64,000 nucleotides of DNA from RUG11462 sp045649405 (GTDB lineage: Bacteria; Bacillota; Clostridia; Oscillospirales; Acutalibacteraceae): NCBI GenBank assembly GCA_045649405.1, contig JAZRPW010000024.1, positions 1-64,000 on the forward strand, given 5' to 3'. How positions within the stretch are numbered: position 1 is the first letter of the stretch; every line of letters begins with the position of its first letter. The translations under genes were made by a program, and so were the position numbers. Below the pieces are notes generated by a model. It did no database searches and was not told the DNA's origin. It saw only the letters and a list, made by a program, of their open reading frames with translations. Of the stretch, positions 1-9,152 are shown one piece after another.

Positions 1-2165
1 GCTTTAACTTCTTCTTCTGTCAAAGCATATGGTCTGATAGTAGCATGTGGACAAACAAATGCACACTTGTTACAACCAACGCAAGTTTCTGCATTCCATT
101 CAGGAACGTTTACAGCAACAGCACGTTTTTCATAAGCAGCAGCACCGTGTTCAAATGTACCGTCTGCGTGGTCAACGAATGCTGATACAGGAAGTGAGTC
201 ACCATCCATTTTAGCAACTGGTTTCATGATACCATCAACCATTTTAACGAGTTTAGCGCTACCTTCAGATTTATCTGTGCAACCACAATCAGTAGCATCT
301 GCCCAATCAGCAGGAACATCAATTTTAGCGAATGCGCCAAAACCAGCATCAATAGCTTTGTGGTTCATGTCAACGATATTTTGACCTTTTTTAAGGAATG
401 ATTTTGTAGCAGCATCTTTCATGTATTGGATAGCTTCATCTTTTGGAAGAACGTTAGCCAAAGCAAAGAATGCAGCTTGGAGAATTGTGTTAGTTCTCTT
501 ACCAAGACCGATTTCTTCAGCGAGGTCAATAGCGTTAACTGTGTAAAGTTGAACGTTGTTCTTAGCAATGTATTGTTTTGTTTCAGCGTTCAAGTGTTTG
601 CCGAGTTCATCAGCAGACCATTGACAGTTGATAAGGAATACACCGCCTGGTTTAACATCGTTAACCATTTTATAACCTTTAAGGATATAAGATGGGTTGT
701 GACAAGCTACGAAGTCAGCCTTGTTGATGTAGTAAGGGCTCTTGATTGGCTTGTCGCCGAAACGCAAGTGAGAAATTGTAATACCACCGGTTTTCTTTGA
801 GTCGTATTGGAAATATGCTTGTACATATTTATCAGTATGGTCACCGATGATTTTGATTGAGTTTTTGTTAGCACCAACAGTACCGTCACCGCCAAGGCCC
901 CAGAATTTACATTCAATTGTGCCTTCAGCAGCTGTGTTTGGTGATGGTTTTTCTTCCAAAGAAAGACCTGTAACGTCATCACAAATACCGATTGTGAATT
1001 GGTTTTTAGGTTGGTCTTTAGCGAGTTCTTCAAATACTGCGAATACGCTTGAAGGAGGTGTGTCTTTTGAACCAAGACCGTATCTACCGCCTACAACTTT
1101 AGCGTCAAAGCCTTGAGTTGCAAGAGCTGTAACAACGTCGAGATAAAGTGGTTCGCCAAGAGCACCTGGTTCTTTTGTTCTATCAAGAACAGCAATTTTC
1201 TTAGCTGTTGCAGGAATTGCTTCAACCAATTTTTCAGCGCTAAATGGACGATAAAGTCTTACTTTTACAAGACCAACTTTTTCGCCAGCAGCTGTCAAGT
1301 AGTCGATAACTTCTTCAGCAACGTCACAGAATGGACCCATAGCAACGATTACACCGTCAGCATCTTCTGCACCATAGTAGTTGAAGAGTTTGTAGTCTGT
1401 GCCAAGTTTAGCATTAACTTTGTCCATATATTCTTCAACGATTGCAGGAACAGCATCGTAATATTTATTACAAGCTTCTCTGTGTTGGAAGAAGATATCA
1501 CCGTTTTCGTGTGAACCACGCATAACTGGGTGTTCTGGATTCAAAGCTCTATCTCTAAATGCTTTAACAGCATCCATATCGCACATTTCTTTAAGGTCAT
1601 CAAAATCCCAGATTTCAATTTTTTGAAGTTCGTGAGAAGTTCTGAAACCATCAAAGAAGTTGATGAATGGAACTCTTGATTTGATTGTTGCTAAGTGAGC
1701 AACAGCACCGAGGTCCATAACTTCTTGTGTGTTTGTTTCAGCGAGCATTGCAAAACCTGTTTGACGACAAGCGTAAACGTCTGAATGGTCACCGAAAATG
1801 TTAAGAGCGTGTGAAGCTACGCATCTAGCTGAAACATGGAAAACTGATGGTAACAATTCACCAGCAATTTTGTACATGTTAGGAATCATAAGTAAGAGAC
1901 CTTGAGATGCGGTATAAGTTGTTGTAAGAGCACCTGCGTTGAGTGAACCGTGAACAGTACCTGCAGCGCCTGCCTCTGATTGCATTTCTGATACTTTAAC
2001 AGTAGTACCAAAAATATTTTTTAACCCTTGAGCTGACCATTGGTCTACATAGTCTGCCATTGGGCTGGACGGAGTAATAGGATAAATACCTGCCACTTCA
2101 GTAAACGCATAAGAAACGTGTGCTGCAGCGTTGTTACCGTCCATGGTTTTCATTTTTCTTGCCAT
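1..2165 (-). CDS. nifJ: Pyruvate:ferredoxin (flavodoxin) oxidoreductase, N-terminal part; gene runs off the left edge
   Basis: Catalyses CoA-dependent oxidative decarboxylation of pyruvate to acetyl-CoA, passing electrons to ferredoxin; it is a cytoplasmic key enzyme of anaerobic fermentation. Reading the minus strand gives 721 uninterrupted codons starting MARKMKTMDGNNAAAHVSYA. The N-terminal pyruvate-binding region has the family motif YPITPSSPMADYVD, and the visible portion ends just after the first ferredoxin-type cluster motif, CVGCNKCAFVCP. Family members are about 1170-1200 residues, so the second cluster and the thiamine diphosphate domain lie outside the window. The ATG follows a strong AGGAGGA ribosome site by 7 nt. 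The identification is secure. Nothing upstream within 200 bp shares its transcript, so it appears to be the first or only gene of its unit. Confidence 0.97.
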   Translation of the reverse strand, partial: MARKMKTMDGNNAAAHVSYAFTEVAGIYPITPSSPMADYVDQWSAQGLKNIFGTTVKVSEMQSEAGAAGTVHGSLNAGALTTTYTASQGLLLMIPNMYKIAGELLPSVFHVSARCVASHALNIFGDHSDVYACRQTGFAMLAETNTQEVMDLGAVAHLATIKSRVPFINFFDGFRTSHELQKIEIWDFDDLKEMCDMDAVKAFRDRALNPEHPVMRGSHENGDIFFQHREACNKYYDAVPAIVEEYMDKVNAKLGTDYKLFNYYGAEDADGVIVAMGPFCDVAEEVIDYLTAAGEKVGLVKVRLYRPFSAEKLVEAIPATAKKIAVLDRTKEPGALGEPLYLDVVTALATQGFDAKVVGGRYGLGSKDTPPSSVFAVFEELAKDQPKNQFTIGICDDVTGLSLEEKPSPNTAAEGTIECKFWGLGGDGTVGANKNSIKIIGDHTDKYVQAYFQYDSKKTGGITISHLRFGDKPIKSPYYINKADFVACHNPSYILKGYKMVNDVKPGGVFLINCQWSADELGKHLNAETKQYIAKNNVQLYTVNAIDLAEEIGLGKRTNTILQAAFFALANVLPKDEAIQYMKDAATKSFLKKGQNIVDMNHKAIDAGFGAFAKIDVPADWADATDCGCTDKSEGSAKLVKMVDGIMKPVAKMDGDSLPVSAFVDHADGTFEHGAAAYEKRAVAVNVPEWNAETCVGCNKCAFVCPHATIRPYALTEEEVK

Positions 2166-2205
2166 TGGAAACATCCTCCTAAAAATATATGATTTGGAAC
2201 TTAAT

Positions 2206-2234
2206 TGCTTGAGAAAAGCATTTTTACCCAAGCA
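2206..2234 (-). repeat. Inverted repeat in the nifJ leader
   Basis: Six-base arms TGCTTG and CAAGCA separated by 17 bases lie in the untranslated leader between the proposed start of transcription and the nifJ ribosome site. It could be a weak leader hairpin or a regulator site; the long loop makes either call tentative. Confidence 0.25.
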
Positions 2235-2251
2235 TAAAATTTCACAGTACT

Positions 2252-2280
2252 ATTTTACTACATTTCTTTCAAAAAGTAAA
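2252..2280 (-). promoter_or_regulatory. Probable sigma-A promoter of nifJ
   Basis: On the minus strand the -35 is TTTACT (4 of 6 consensus) and the -10 is TAAAAT, with a 17-base spacer. It leaves a leader of about 80 nt before the nifJ ATG. Confidence 0.5.
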
Positions 2281-2374
2281 TATCTAAATCGTTAATTTTT
2301 TAACTATTTTTGAAATAATTTATAAAAAAATAATGAATTTTGAATTTTTCATCGTATATTTTGGTTTTACAAAT

Positions 2375-2402
2375 AAAAAAGAGCGTTATCACGCTCTTTT
2401 TT
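2375..2402 (-). terminator. Rho-independent terminator of the secreted FN3-like protein gene
   Basis: Eleven-base arms AAAAAAGAGCG and CGCTCTTTTTT with a 6-base loop, ending in a T run. The structure overlaps the stop codon of the gene it ends. Confidence 0.85.
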
Positions 2403-3276
2403 ATTTATATGAATTAGGATAATTCTTCGAGAAATATTCAGTTGCTGTTGAAAAGCTACTATCAACCAATAGATAATACTTTCCATCGATAATAGCCAAT
2501 ACACCGCTTGTTGTAACAGTCATGATATATGCAGATTTAGACAATTGACCAGAACGAAATGCTTGATAAAATTTAGTAGCATATTTGAATTCTTTACCAA
2601 AAACATTTTCAAAATAATAGTTGTGTTTGTCATCTTCATAAAGTTTTCTAAATGTTTTATAAAGATTGTTATAACCTTTTTTAGTTAATTCGATTTTCGC
2701 TTTAAACCCATAATACTTTCCTTTGGGCTTTTTATTATAATAATCTGTATAATAATTAGTTATTTTAAACTCTTTTAACTTTGAATTTTTTGGAATTTTT
2801 AAATTATTTGTAAAATCTTTTTCAATCAACTTAAACTTTTCATTTTTAGTCATATGTTGAATATATTTTTTTGGATTTTTATAATCAGTTGGCTTTTTAG
2901 TTTTTACTTCTAATTTTTCAGTAAAGGATTTCAATAGTTTATTATTTTCATCATAAACAAAAGCTTTAACAACATATTTATACTTTCTATTGCTCTTCAA
3001 ATTTTCATCTCTGAAACTTAAAGAAGTTGTATTTTCACAAACCAATTTATATTTAGCGTTTTTAGTTGCTCTTTTTCTATATACATTATAATAAGTTGTT
3101 ATATCATAATCATGAAATTCACAAGAATTATTAAAATCAGTCCATTTAAAGTTAACCGAAGTCGTTGTGCGTGTGTAACGAACATAAAAAGCTAAAACAA
3201 GCGCAGATGAATCTATAAATCCAATCATCGAAAACATTAAAACAGAAACAAGAATAATAGAAACTATCTTTTTCAT
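2401..3276 (-). CDS. Secreted protein of unknown function with an FN3-like domain
   Basis: I do not recognise the whole protein. The chosen ATG (MKKIVSIILVS) lies a normal distance behind AAAGGG; an in-frame GTG three codons upstream has no such site. Residues 1-27 form a signal peptide. Residues 30-115 resemble a fibronectin type III sandwich (VNFKWTDF, then YYNVYRKRATK, then YKYVVKAFVYD). The remaining 180 residues are Lys- and Tyr-rich with no recognised motif. The basic C-terminal module carried by several other secreted proteins of this window is absent. The gene follows the scaffold-like gene on the same strand but has its own promoter after that gene's terminator. It is likely extracellular or surface-bound; no function can be assigned. 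Confidence 0.75.
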   Translation of the reverse strand: MKKIVSIILVSVLMFSMIGFIDSSALVLAFYVRYTRTTTSVNFKWTDFNNSCEFHDYDITTYYNVYRKRATKNAKYKLVCENTTSLSFRDENLKSNRKYKYVVKAFVYDENNKLLKSFTEKLEVKTKKPTDYKNPKKYIQHMTKNEKFKLIEKDFTNNLKIPKNSKLKEFKITNYYTDYYNKKPKGKYYGFKAKIELTKKGYNNLYKTFRKLYEDDKHNYYFENVFGKEFKYATKFYQAFRSGQLSKSAYIMTVTTSGVLAIIDGKYYLLVDSSFSTATEYFSKNYPNSYK

Positions 3277-3301
3277 TAAATACACACCCTTTCATGTTTT
3301 A

Positions 3302-3330
3302 ATAATAACACATATTACCAAATAATGCAA
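3302..3330 (-). promoter_or_regulatory. Sigma-A promoter of the secreted FN3-like protein gene
   Basis: Minus-strand -35 TTGCAT and -10 TATTAT with a 17-base spacer. It begins two bases beyond the terminator of the upstream scaffold-like gene, so this gene is independently transcribed. Confidence 0.65.
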
Positions 3331-3331
3331 G

Positions 3332-3363
3332 AAAAAGTGTCTTGGTTTCCCAAGACACTTTTT
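3332..3363 (-). terminator. Rho-independent terminator of the scaffold-like gene
   Basis: Perfect 14-base arms, AAAAAGTGTCTTGG and CCAAGACACTTTTT, around a 4-base loop, 15 bp past the stop codon. Confidence 0.9.
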
Positions 3364-3377
3364 AAGTTAATCAAAAA

Positions 3378-6300
3378 TTATTTAACTTTTTTAGATTTAA
3401 CTTTAGACCATTTACCGTAAACTTTCTTACCGTTAATTACTGAGTAAGCTCTTGCTTTAACAAAGTATTTTTTGCCAGATTTAAGCTTTTTGATTGTTTT
3501 AGTAAGAGAAGTTGTTGTAGTTGTTGTTGTAAGTTTCTTCTTGAATTTCTTGTTAGTAGAAACTTTAATTTGGAAACCTGCAACACCAGTGCCTTTAGTT
3601 TTGATTTGAACTTTCATCTTCTTCTTAGATGGCTTCAATGACTTAATTACTGGCTTCTTAGAGAAGTTCATAACAGTAATTGCAGCAACATTAGATTCAG
3701 ATTCAGCTCCAGCACTCTTAACAACAACTTTGTATTTGTAAGTGTTGCCACCTTTAATAGCATTATCATTATATGATGTGCCAATAACGTTTGCAGCAAT
3801 CATTACAAAACTGTTTGAATTTCCAACTGCACGGAAAACTTGATAGTTAACAGCGCCTGAAACTGATTGCCAGCTAATTGTTGCTGATGTTTTGCTAATG
3901 AGTTTAGCAAGAACAACAGGTGCTACTGGTTTAGTTACAACAGGAGCAGTTGTAGAAGCTTCTGCAGTAGTTGTTGTAGTTGGAGCTACAGTTGTAGGAG
4001 CCTTTGTAGTTGGGGCTACAGTTGTAGGAGCCTTTGTAGTTGGGGCTACAGTTGTAGGAGCCACTGTTGTAGGCGCCTTTGTAGTAGTTGTTGTAGTTGT
4101 GCCTGCCTTTGTAGTAGTTGTTGTCGAACTTGTGCTACTTGGAGCAGTTACAACAATGGCACCTGATTTAAATGAGCATGCAACATTTTCATTCAAAGCA
4201 TCTTTATAGTTTTTAGCATCATAGCTTTCGCCACCAAATGCAATGCTATAAGTGCCTGGTTCATCGGTCAAAAGTTTAAACTTCATTACAATGAATTTAC
4301 CAGATCTATTAGAATCAACAATATTTCTACCATCTTTAGGACAAATGTCATATGTCAAGATACCCTTATCGTATTCAATAGGGTCAAAGTTATAGTCAAC
4401 CAAATTGAATACTGGAGGCATTGTTGGAGCTACAGATGAGCCATCAAATTGTAACTTATCGGTATCATAGGCAATTGTGAATTTAGCGCTTGCAATACCA
4501 ACGTTACCTGAAAGTGAAATGCCAACTTCAAATTCTTCATCTGCTGAATATACACCTTTAACAGTCTCGATTGTGAATGTTGTTGAACCATTGTTTTCTG
4601 GATATGGTTTTAATGCATCATGGTCAGCTGGTCTTGTTACAGTACCATCTTCTGAGTCAACAATTACATAACCAGTTCTAAATGAACATGCTACCTTTTC
4701 GCCGTTAAAGTTAAAGAAGTTTGCTGGAATGTAACCAGAACCCGCAAATGAAATTGGATAATAGTTACCAGTATTTCTGTCTAACGATCTAAACTTAAGG
4801 TTAGCTACCACACCATTCAAGGTAGTATCACTTGAATCTTGGTATAAAGTAATGTGGATAATACCATCTGTTTTCTCATCTTCATTGATATCAATGTTTT
4901 CAAATACATCGCCATTTGTGCATTCTTCATATTGCAATTTTTGTGGGTTGAATTTGATTGAGAATTTAGCGTTGTAAAGACCTTCGTTGTTTGAAATAGA
5001 AATTGGTACATTAGCAACAGCTCTTGGACCACATTTTACATCGCCAACAGTAAATCTTGTTTTACCACCACCGTTGTTTGATGGATAAGCATAAGTTGGA
5101 GTAGATGTAGTAGGTTGTGTTGTAGCTGTTGTAACAACAGTTGATGTTGTAGTTTTATCTGGATTTTTAACATTTACAAGATATGGAGCTGTAAGGAAGA
5201 TTTCAGCACCTTGAATAGCTCTCCAACCTGGTGCATATTCATAAGAGTCAAAATATACACTAAACTTACTTGAACCAGTAGGAATATCAAATGGGTCAAT
5301 GTAATATGTATATCTCTTACCAGCATTAATCTTGAACTCTTTAATATTTTTTGGCCATGCAAAGCTACCTTCTGTGAAGTTAACTTTGTCAATTGTTAAT
5401 TCGCCTGCTTTTGTACAAACAAGTTTAATTGTAACATCGCCACTTTGAGCGAGTTTATAAGTATCAGCCAATGTAACTGAGCTACGTTTTTCTTCAGAAG
5501 CGTTAAATGTTACTTTGCCAAATTTTTGTTCGTTAACATAAACTTGGAATTCAGCACCGTTAGGTGAAAGCATTGCAGGAACTGCAATTTTGTAATTTGC
5601 AGCATTAAGACCTGATACTGTGTAAATGATTTCATCATCAACTTTTACTTCAGTATATTTAGCATAAGTGTTTGCATCTTCAGCGTCATCAACATAAAGT
5701 TCTGAGTTAGATGCTGAGTCTGCAAGAAGGTCTTCAAATTCGAATGTTTCATCACTTGCTTTTGTTGTAGCCCAAGATGTGTTCATATGAACATACAATG
5801 AGCCACCATCAGACATGCCAAATGATGGATAAACGTCCATCGCAAGCCAAGCACCTGCTTCTCTTGCATATTGAACATAGTCCCAAACATTTTCATCAGT
5901 GTTGTTAAATGGTCTTGTAATTGAACCACCGTTCAAGTTAAGTTGTGCACCAATTTGTTGTGCTTTATCACCACTTACACCGAATTTGTAAACCTTGTTG
6001 TTTTGAACACGAGTACCAGTTGAACCATTTGCGTTCCAATCTGCAGCGTCAAACTTACAATCTACATAGCTCAAATCAACTTTGTCAATTGATGTAAAGT
6101 CATAAGCTGGTTTTTGTGTTGGTTTAGTTTGAGTGGTAGTTGTTGTAATACCTTGAACAGGAGCACCCATTTCAGCACCTTCAATGTAAGGAACTGTCAT
6201 GTAGAAGCGACCAGTTGTTGACCAGTCTCCGCCCCAGCTACCGTTACCCCAGATAGCTACTGCTACTTGTGTACATTTTTTAGCGAGTTCTTCATTTGAG

Positions 6301-8996
6301 TTTGGAGCAACTGTTGTTGTTTCTTCTTCTAACAAATCAGTAACTTTAATGCTATCAAGCATCAATGCTGTGCCATCATAATTACCTTTTGAAACGAGTT
6401 TAACTTTAACGTCGCCATCTTTATCAAATGTGAAGTCGCCTAAATCACGAGTGTTATAAGTTTTTGTATTTGCGTAAAAATCAATAGTATCAACCAATGT
6501 ATCATTGATGTAAACATCAAATTCACCACTTGAAGCTAAATCACGTGTGTTAAGTTTAATGTTGTAAGTTGATGCTTTAACATTTGGAATTACATATTCA
6601 ATGTAATCGTTCTTTTTAACATTATCAAATTGATGTAATTTTGCACTCTTTGGTTCAATATCATTTTGTGTAAATGTTGTTGGAGCTAAATCGCCTGTAT
6701 AACTTAAACTCTCAACTTGTTTTTCAGATTTATCAACCTTTACAGTTGTTGAAGTACTTCTTAAATAATCAAACATTTTTTGTGGGTTGATTTTAAGAGT
6801 AGTAACCTCTTTTTGCTTAATAGTCAACATTTTGTCGCCATTAATATCTGTCTTGTCAGGGTTATCGGTTCTTGAAGAAGCACCGTACCAAATACCATTA
6901 CCAACATTAGCACGAATTTTAGCAGTACCTGCTTTAGTTAAGAAGTTACCATAGAAGTCAATACATACGTTTTTACCTTCTTCAGCAGCTTGAACCATCA
7001 ATGCTGGCAAGCCAGAAACATAACCCATCATTTGAAGCTGGTTGCCATATGAACTAAAAACATTGAGATATGAGACTTTACCTTCGCTTGTGAGATAGAA
7101 AGCTTCTGGGTTACCCCAACCACCAGTATATTTAACTGTTGATTCTGGAACTTTAAGTGGAAGGTCGCCTTCTTCGTTTATATCAATTGTTGGCTTTGGA
7201 GTTGTTGATGCAGTAGTAGTTGTTGTTGTAGAAGTAGAAACATTTGGAATAGCAGTTTCTTTCATATCTGATTCAAGGTAAGGAACTGATACAACAAAAT
7301 TACCACCGATTGTGTATGGGCTAAATGAATAGTTTTGCATTGTAATAGAAATTGAAGAAGCACTACTTGCTGACATTTTTTCAACATCTAATTCGAGAGT
7401 GTGTTTCTTGTTGTTATAGATTTGACAATCCATAGCACCTGAAGTGAAACCACCCAAACTTACAAAGAAGTAAGCTGCAGAGTTAGTTCCTTTAGCATAA
7501 AGGTCAATGAACATTCTTTCTTCATTGTCTTTAGCTTTTTGAATGAGAGCACCAAGACCAGTAACAGGAATTGGACCTGATTGCATTTGTTGACGAGGTG
7601 AACTGTCAACATGAACATAGTTTTTAACTGTTTCGCCAGTTGACAATGTAGTTATACCTGCTTCAACTTTACCGTTTGTAAGATTTGACCAAGATGGTTT
7701 GCCTGAATATTGAACACCATTGTTATATGTAACGAGTGTTTCGCCATCCCAAGTTTCATTCTCAGGTTTTGTTGGTCTTGCTGTTGTTGAAGGAGTAATT
7801 GGTGCGAGTGGAGCATCACCTTCAACATAAGGCGCTGTTACGATAAATTTAGCATCAGTAATGTTTCTATAGTCACCGTAAGAATAGTTTTGGAATGTAA
7901 GATTCCATTTTGTACCATTTTCTTTAAGTTTATCAGCACTAAATACAATTGTTTGTTTAATGCCACTCTTAATTGTGATTCTTTCGTTTTGAGCATCGCC
8001 ACCGATTTGACCGGCGCCAAAATTCATGTAAGTATCACACTTAGCGTTTTTGCTACCACCATTTGTGAAGTCATTTGCATAAATATCAACACAGATTGAT
8101 TTGTCAGCAGCAATAGCTCTTTGTCTTAATTGTTCAAGACCGTTCATAGTCATATTAATCAACTGAATTTGTTGACCGTCACCATCGATATGAACATATT
8201 TGTTTTCATAACCTTGATAGTTACCGTAGTAAACAAAACATTCATTTTTCAATGAACCATATTGGCCTTTTGCTGCTTCATGTGAGCCAGCAAATGTTAC
8301 ACCACTATCATAACAAGTGATTGCACCACTATAAGCTTCATCGGCTTTTGTGGTTGTTGTTTTGATAGATGTGATGTTAACAGTACTTAAATTCTCGCCA
8401 TCTTTTGCAGGAATGTATGGAGCTGAATAGAAGAATGTACCTGTAACTTTATCTTTAAGTTCAGGATATACTGTAATCATTACTTGATTAAGTTTGTCAA
8501 CTGTGCCAACTTGCACAATGTCATCAATCCATAATTTCAAAGTAACGATTTTGTTGTTAACAAAATCTACAGCATGATCAGATGTAGGATTTGCTACGTT
8601 AGTGTTCTTTGCTTGTGGCAAAACGTCACCAGCACCAAAGTTTACAGAAGCTGCAAGACGTGTGTTCTTTAATTCTGAAACAAATTCAGCATACAAGTCA
8701 ATACACACATACTCACCCATTGCTTCAGACTCTGAAACGAGTTCAGAAAGTCTTGATGCACTTGATTGGAACCAAGCGTCAACGGTAAACTCTTCAGAGT
8801 TTGCATAACCAATTTTACCGCTTGCTTCGTACATTGGCACGTTTTGTTTACAGTTTTGTGTTTTACCACCCGACAATGTTACATAAGTATTGTGGATTGG
8901 AAAATCAACGCTCGCACCTACTGAAACGAAAACGAGTGTTGAGAACACAACTGCAAGTGCTAACAAAGCACTTAAGGTTCGTTTTGTAAATTTCAT
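3378..8996 (-). CDS. Giant secreted scaffold-like protein: five repeats of an unrecognised module, two cohesin-like modules, FN3 and basic C-terminal module
   Basis: 1872 residues. Signal peptide 1-28. Five copies of one module follow (about 35-200, 221-396, 421-577, 618-940, 970-1275), each with a core such as VCIDLYAEF, ICVDIYAND or MFIDLYAKG and ending on a strand such as FIVTAPYVEG or FVVSVPYLES. Copies 4 and 5 are interrupted by jelly-roll, CBM-like inserts (about 752-890 and 1085-1210). Two cohesin-like modules lie at 1310-1446 and 1470-1617; both have a G(L/I)-x-x-AKF-x-I start and a C-S-F-(R/K)-(T/S)-G end. Then come a Thr/Pro/Ala-rich linker (1619-1690), an FN3 domain (1690-1776) and the Lys-rich module (1778-1872) shared with three other secreted proteins here. 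The cohesin-like modules suggest docking of dockerin enzymes; the repeats may bind glycans. No catalytic domain is visible. The ATG follows GGAGG. The architecture is seen; binding roles are inferred. Confidence 0.85.
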   Translation of the reverse strand: MKFTKRTLSALLALAVVFSTLVFVSVGASVDFPIHNTYVTLSGGKTQNCKQNVPMYEASGKIGYANSEEFTVDAWFQSSASRLSELVSESEAMGEYVCIDLYAEFVSELKNTRLAASVNFGAGDVLPQAKNTNVANPTSDHAVDFVNNKIVTLKLWIDDIVQVGTVDKLNQVMITVYPELKDKVTGTFFYSAPYIPAKDGENLSTVNITSIKTTTTKADEAYSGAITCYDSGVTFAGSHEAAKGQYGSLKNECFVYYGNYQGYENKYVHIDGDGQQIQLINMTMNGLEQLRQRAIAADKSICVDIYANDFTNGGSKNAKCDTYMNFGAGQIGGDAQNERITIKSGIKQTIVFSADKLKENGTKWNLTFQNYSYGDYRNITDAKFIVTAPYVEGDAPLAPITPSTTARPTKPENETWDGETLVTYNNGVQYSGKPSWSNLTNGKVEAGITTLSTGETVKNYVHVDSSPRQQMQSGPIPVTGLGALIQKAKDNEERMFIDLYAKGTNSAAYFFVSLGGFTSGAMDCQIYNNKKHTLELDVEKMSASSASSISITMQNYSFSPYTIGGNFVVSVPYLESDMKETAIPNVSTSTTTTTTASTTPKPTIDINEEGDLPLKVPESTVKYTGGWGNPEAFYLTSEGKVSYLNVFSSYGNQLQMMGYVSGLPALMVQAAEEGKNVCIDFYGNFLTKAGTAKIRANVGNGIWYGASSRTDNPDKTDINGDKMLTIKQKEVTTLKINPQKMFDYLRSTSTTVKVDKSEKQVESLSYTGDLAPTTFTQNDIEPKSAKLHQFDNVKKNDYIEYVIPNVKASTYNIKLNTRDLASSGEFDVYINDTLVDTIDFYANTKTYNTRDLGDFTFDKDGDVKVKLVSKGNYDGTALMLDSIKVTDLLEEETTTVAPNSNEELAKKCTQVAVAIWGNGSWGGDWSTTGRFYMTVPYIEGAEMGAPVQGITTTTTQTKPTQKPAYDFTSIDKVDLSYVDCKFDAADWNANGSTGTRVQNNKVYKFGVSGDKAQQIGAQLNLNGGSITRPFNNTDENVWDYVQYAREAGAWLAMDVYPSFGMSDGGSLYVHMNTSWATTKASDETFEFEDLLADSASNSELYVDDAEDANTYAKYTEVKVDDEIIYTVSGLNAANYKIAVPAMLSPNGAEFQVYVNEQKFGKVTFNASEEKRSSVTLADTYKLAQSGDVTIKLVCTKAGELTIDKVNFTEGSFAWPKNIKEFKINAGKRYTYYIDPFDIPTGSSKFSVYFDSYEYAPGWRAIQGAEIFLTAPYLVNVKNPDKTTTSTVVTTATTQPTTSTPTYAYPSNNGGGKTRFTVGDVKCGPRAVANVPISISNNEGLYNAKFSIKFNPQKLQYEECTNGDVFENIDINEDEKTDGIIHITLYQDSSDTTLNGVVANLKFRSLDRNTGNYYPISFAGSGYIPANFFNFNGEKVACSFRTGYVIVDSEDGTVTRPADHDALKPYPENNGSTTFTIETVKGVYSADEEFEVGISLSGNVGIASAKFTIAYDTDKLQFDGSSVAPTMPPVFNLVDYNFDPIEYDKGILTYDICPKDGRNIVDSNRSGKFIVMKFKLLTDEPGTYSIAFGGESYDAKNYKDALNENVACSFKSGAIVVTAPSSTSSTTTTTKAGTTTTTTTKAPTTVAPTTVAPTTKAPTTVAPTTKAPTTVAPTTTTTAEASTTAPVVTKPVAPVVLAKLISKTSATISWQSVSGAVNYQVFRAVGNSNSFVMIAANVIGTSYNDNAIKGGNTYKYKVVVKSAGAESESNVAAITVMNFSKKPVIKSLKPSKKKMKVQIKTKGTGVAGFQIKVSTNKKFKKKLTTTTTTTSLTKTIKKLKSGKKYFVKARAYSVINGKKVYGKWSKVKSKKVK
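3971..4070 (-). repeat. 30-bp tandem repeat encoding the Thr/Pro/Ala linker
   Basis: A 30-bp unit is present in two exact adjacent copies (3991-4020 and 4021-4050) flanked by degenerate copies. It encodes the TTKAPTTVAP linker, likely O-glycosylated, between the cohesin-like and FN3 parts. The units are in frame and multiples of three. Confidence 0.85.
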
Positions 8997-9028
8997 AAAT
9001 TATACCTCCAAGTTACATAATTATTCAT

Positions 9029-9046
9029 AATATTTACGTAAATATT
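9029..9046. promoter_or_regulatory. Perfect 18-bp palindrome at the scaffold-gene promoter; candidate operator
   Basis: AATATTTACGTAAATATT is a perfect inverted repeat. It overlaps the last bases of the -10 and covers the expected transcription start, where a bound repressor would block initiation. The cognate regulator is not evident. Confidence 0.45.
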
Positions 9047-9072
9047 CTATCAAAAAATCATTAAATTGTCAA
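9044..9072 (-). promoter_or_regulatory. Sigma-A promoter of the scaffold-like gene
   Basis: Minus-strand -35 TTGACA (perfect) and -10 TAGAAT with a 17-base spacer, about 45 bases ahead of the ATG. Confidence 0.75.
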
Positions 9073-9152
9073 TGAATTTATATATATTTGGTGATTTGAA
9101 TAAATTATAAATGATAATATGTGCAATTTAACTAAAAAAGGCGTTAAAAAGC

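Noticed and set aside
1310..1446. Possibility that the two cohesin-like modules of the scaffold (protein residues 1310-1446 and 1470-1617) are themselves catalytic
   Set aside because: No conserved acidic pair or other active-site motif is visible; strand pattern and terminal motif fit cohesins. Positions given are protein residues, not bases.
426..1514. Several plus- and minus-strand open frames inside nifJ
   Set aside because: All are shadows of the nifJ frame, whose motifs are intact throughout.
2166..2250. Riboswitch in the nifJ leader
   Set aside because: Only a six-base inverted repeat with a long loop is visible; no conserved riboswitch core was recognised.
3892..4209. Plus-strand open frame coding a Val/Gly-rich product opposite the scaffold gene
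   Set aside because: It is the antisense of the Thr/Pro/Ala repeat; the composition is a by-product of the repeat and there is no ribosome site.
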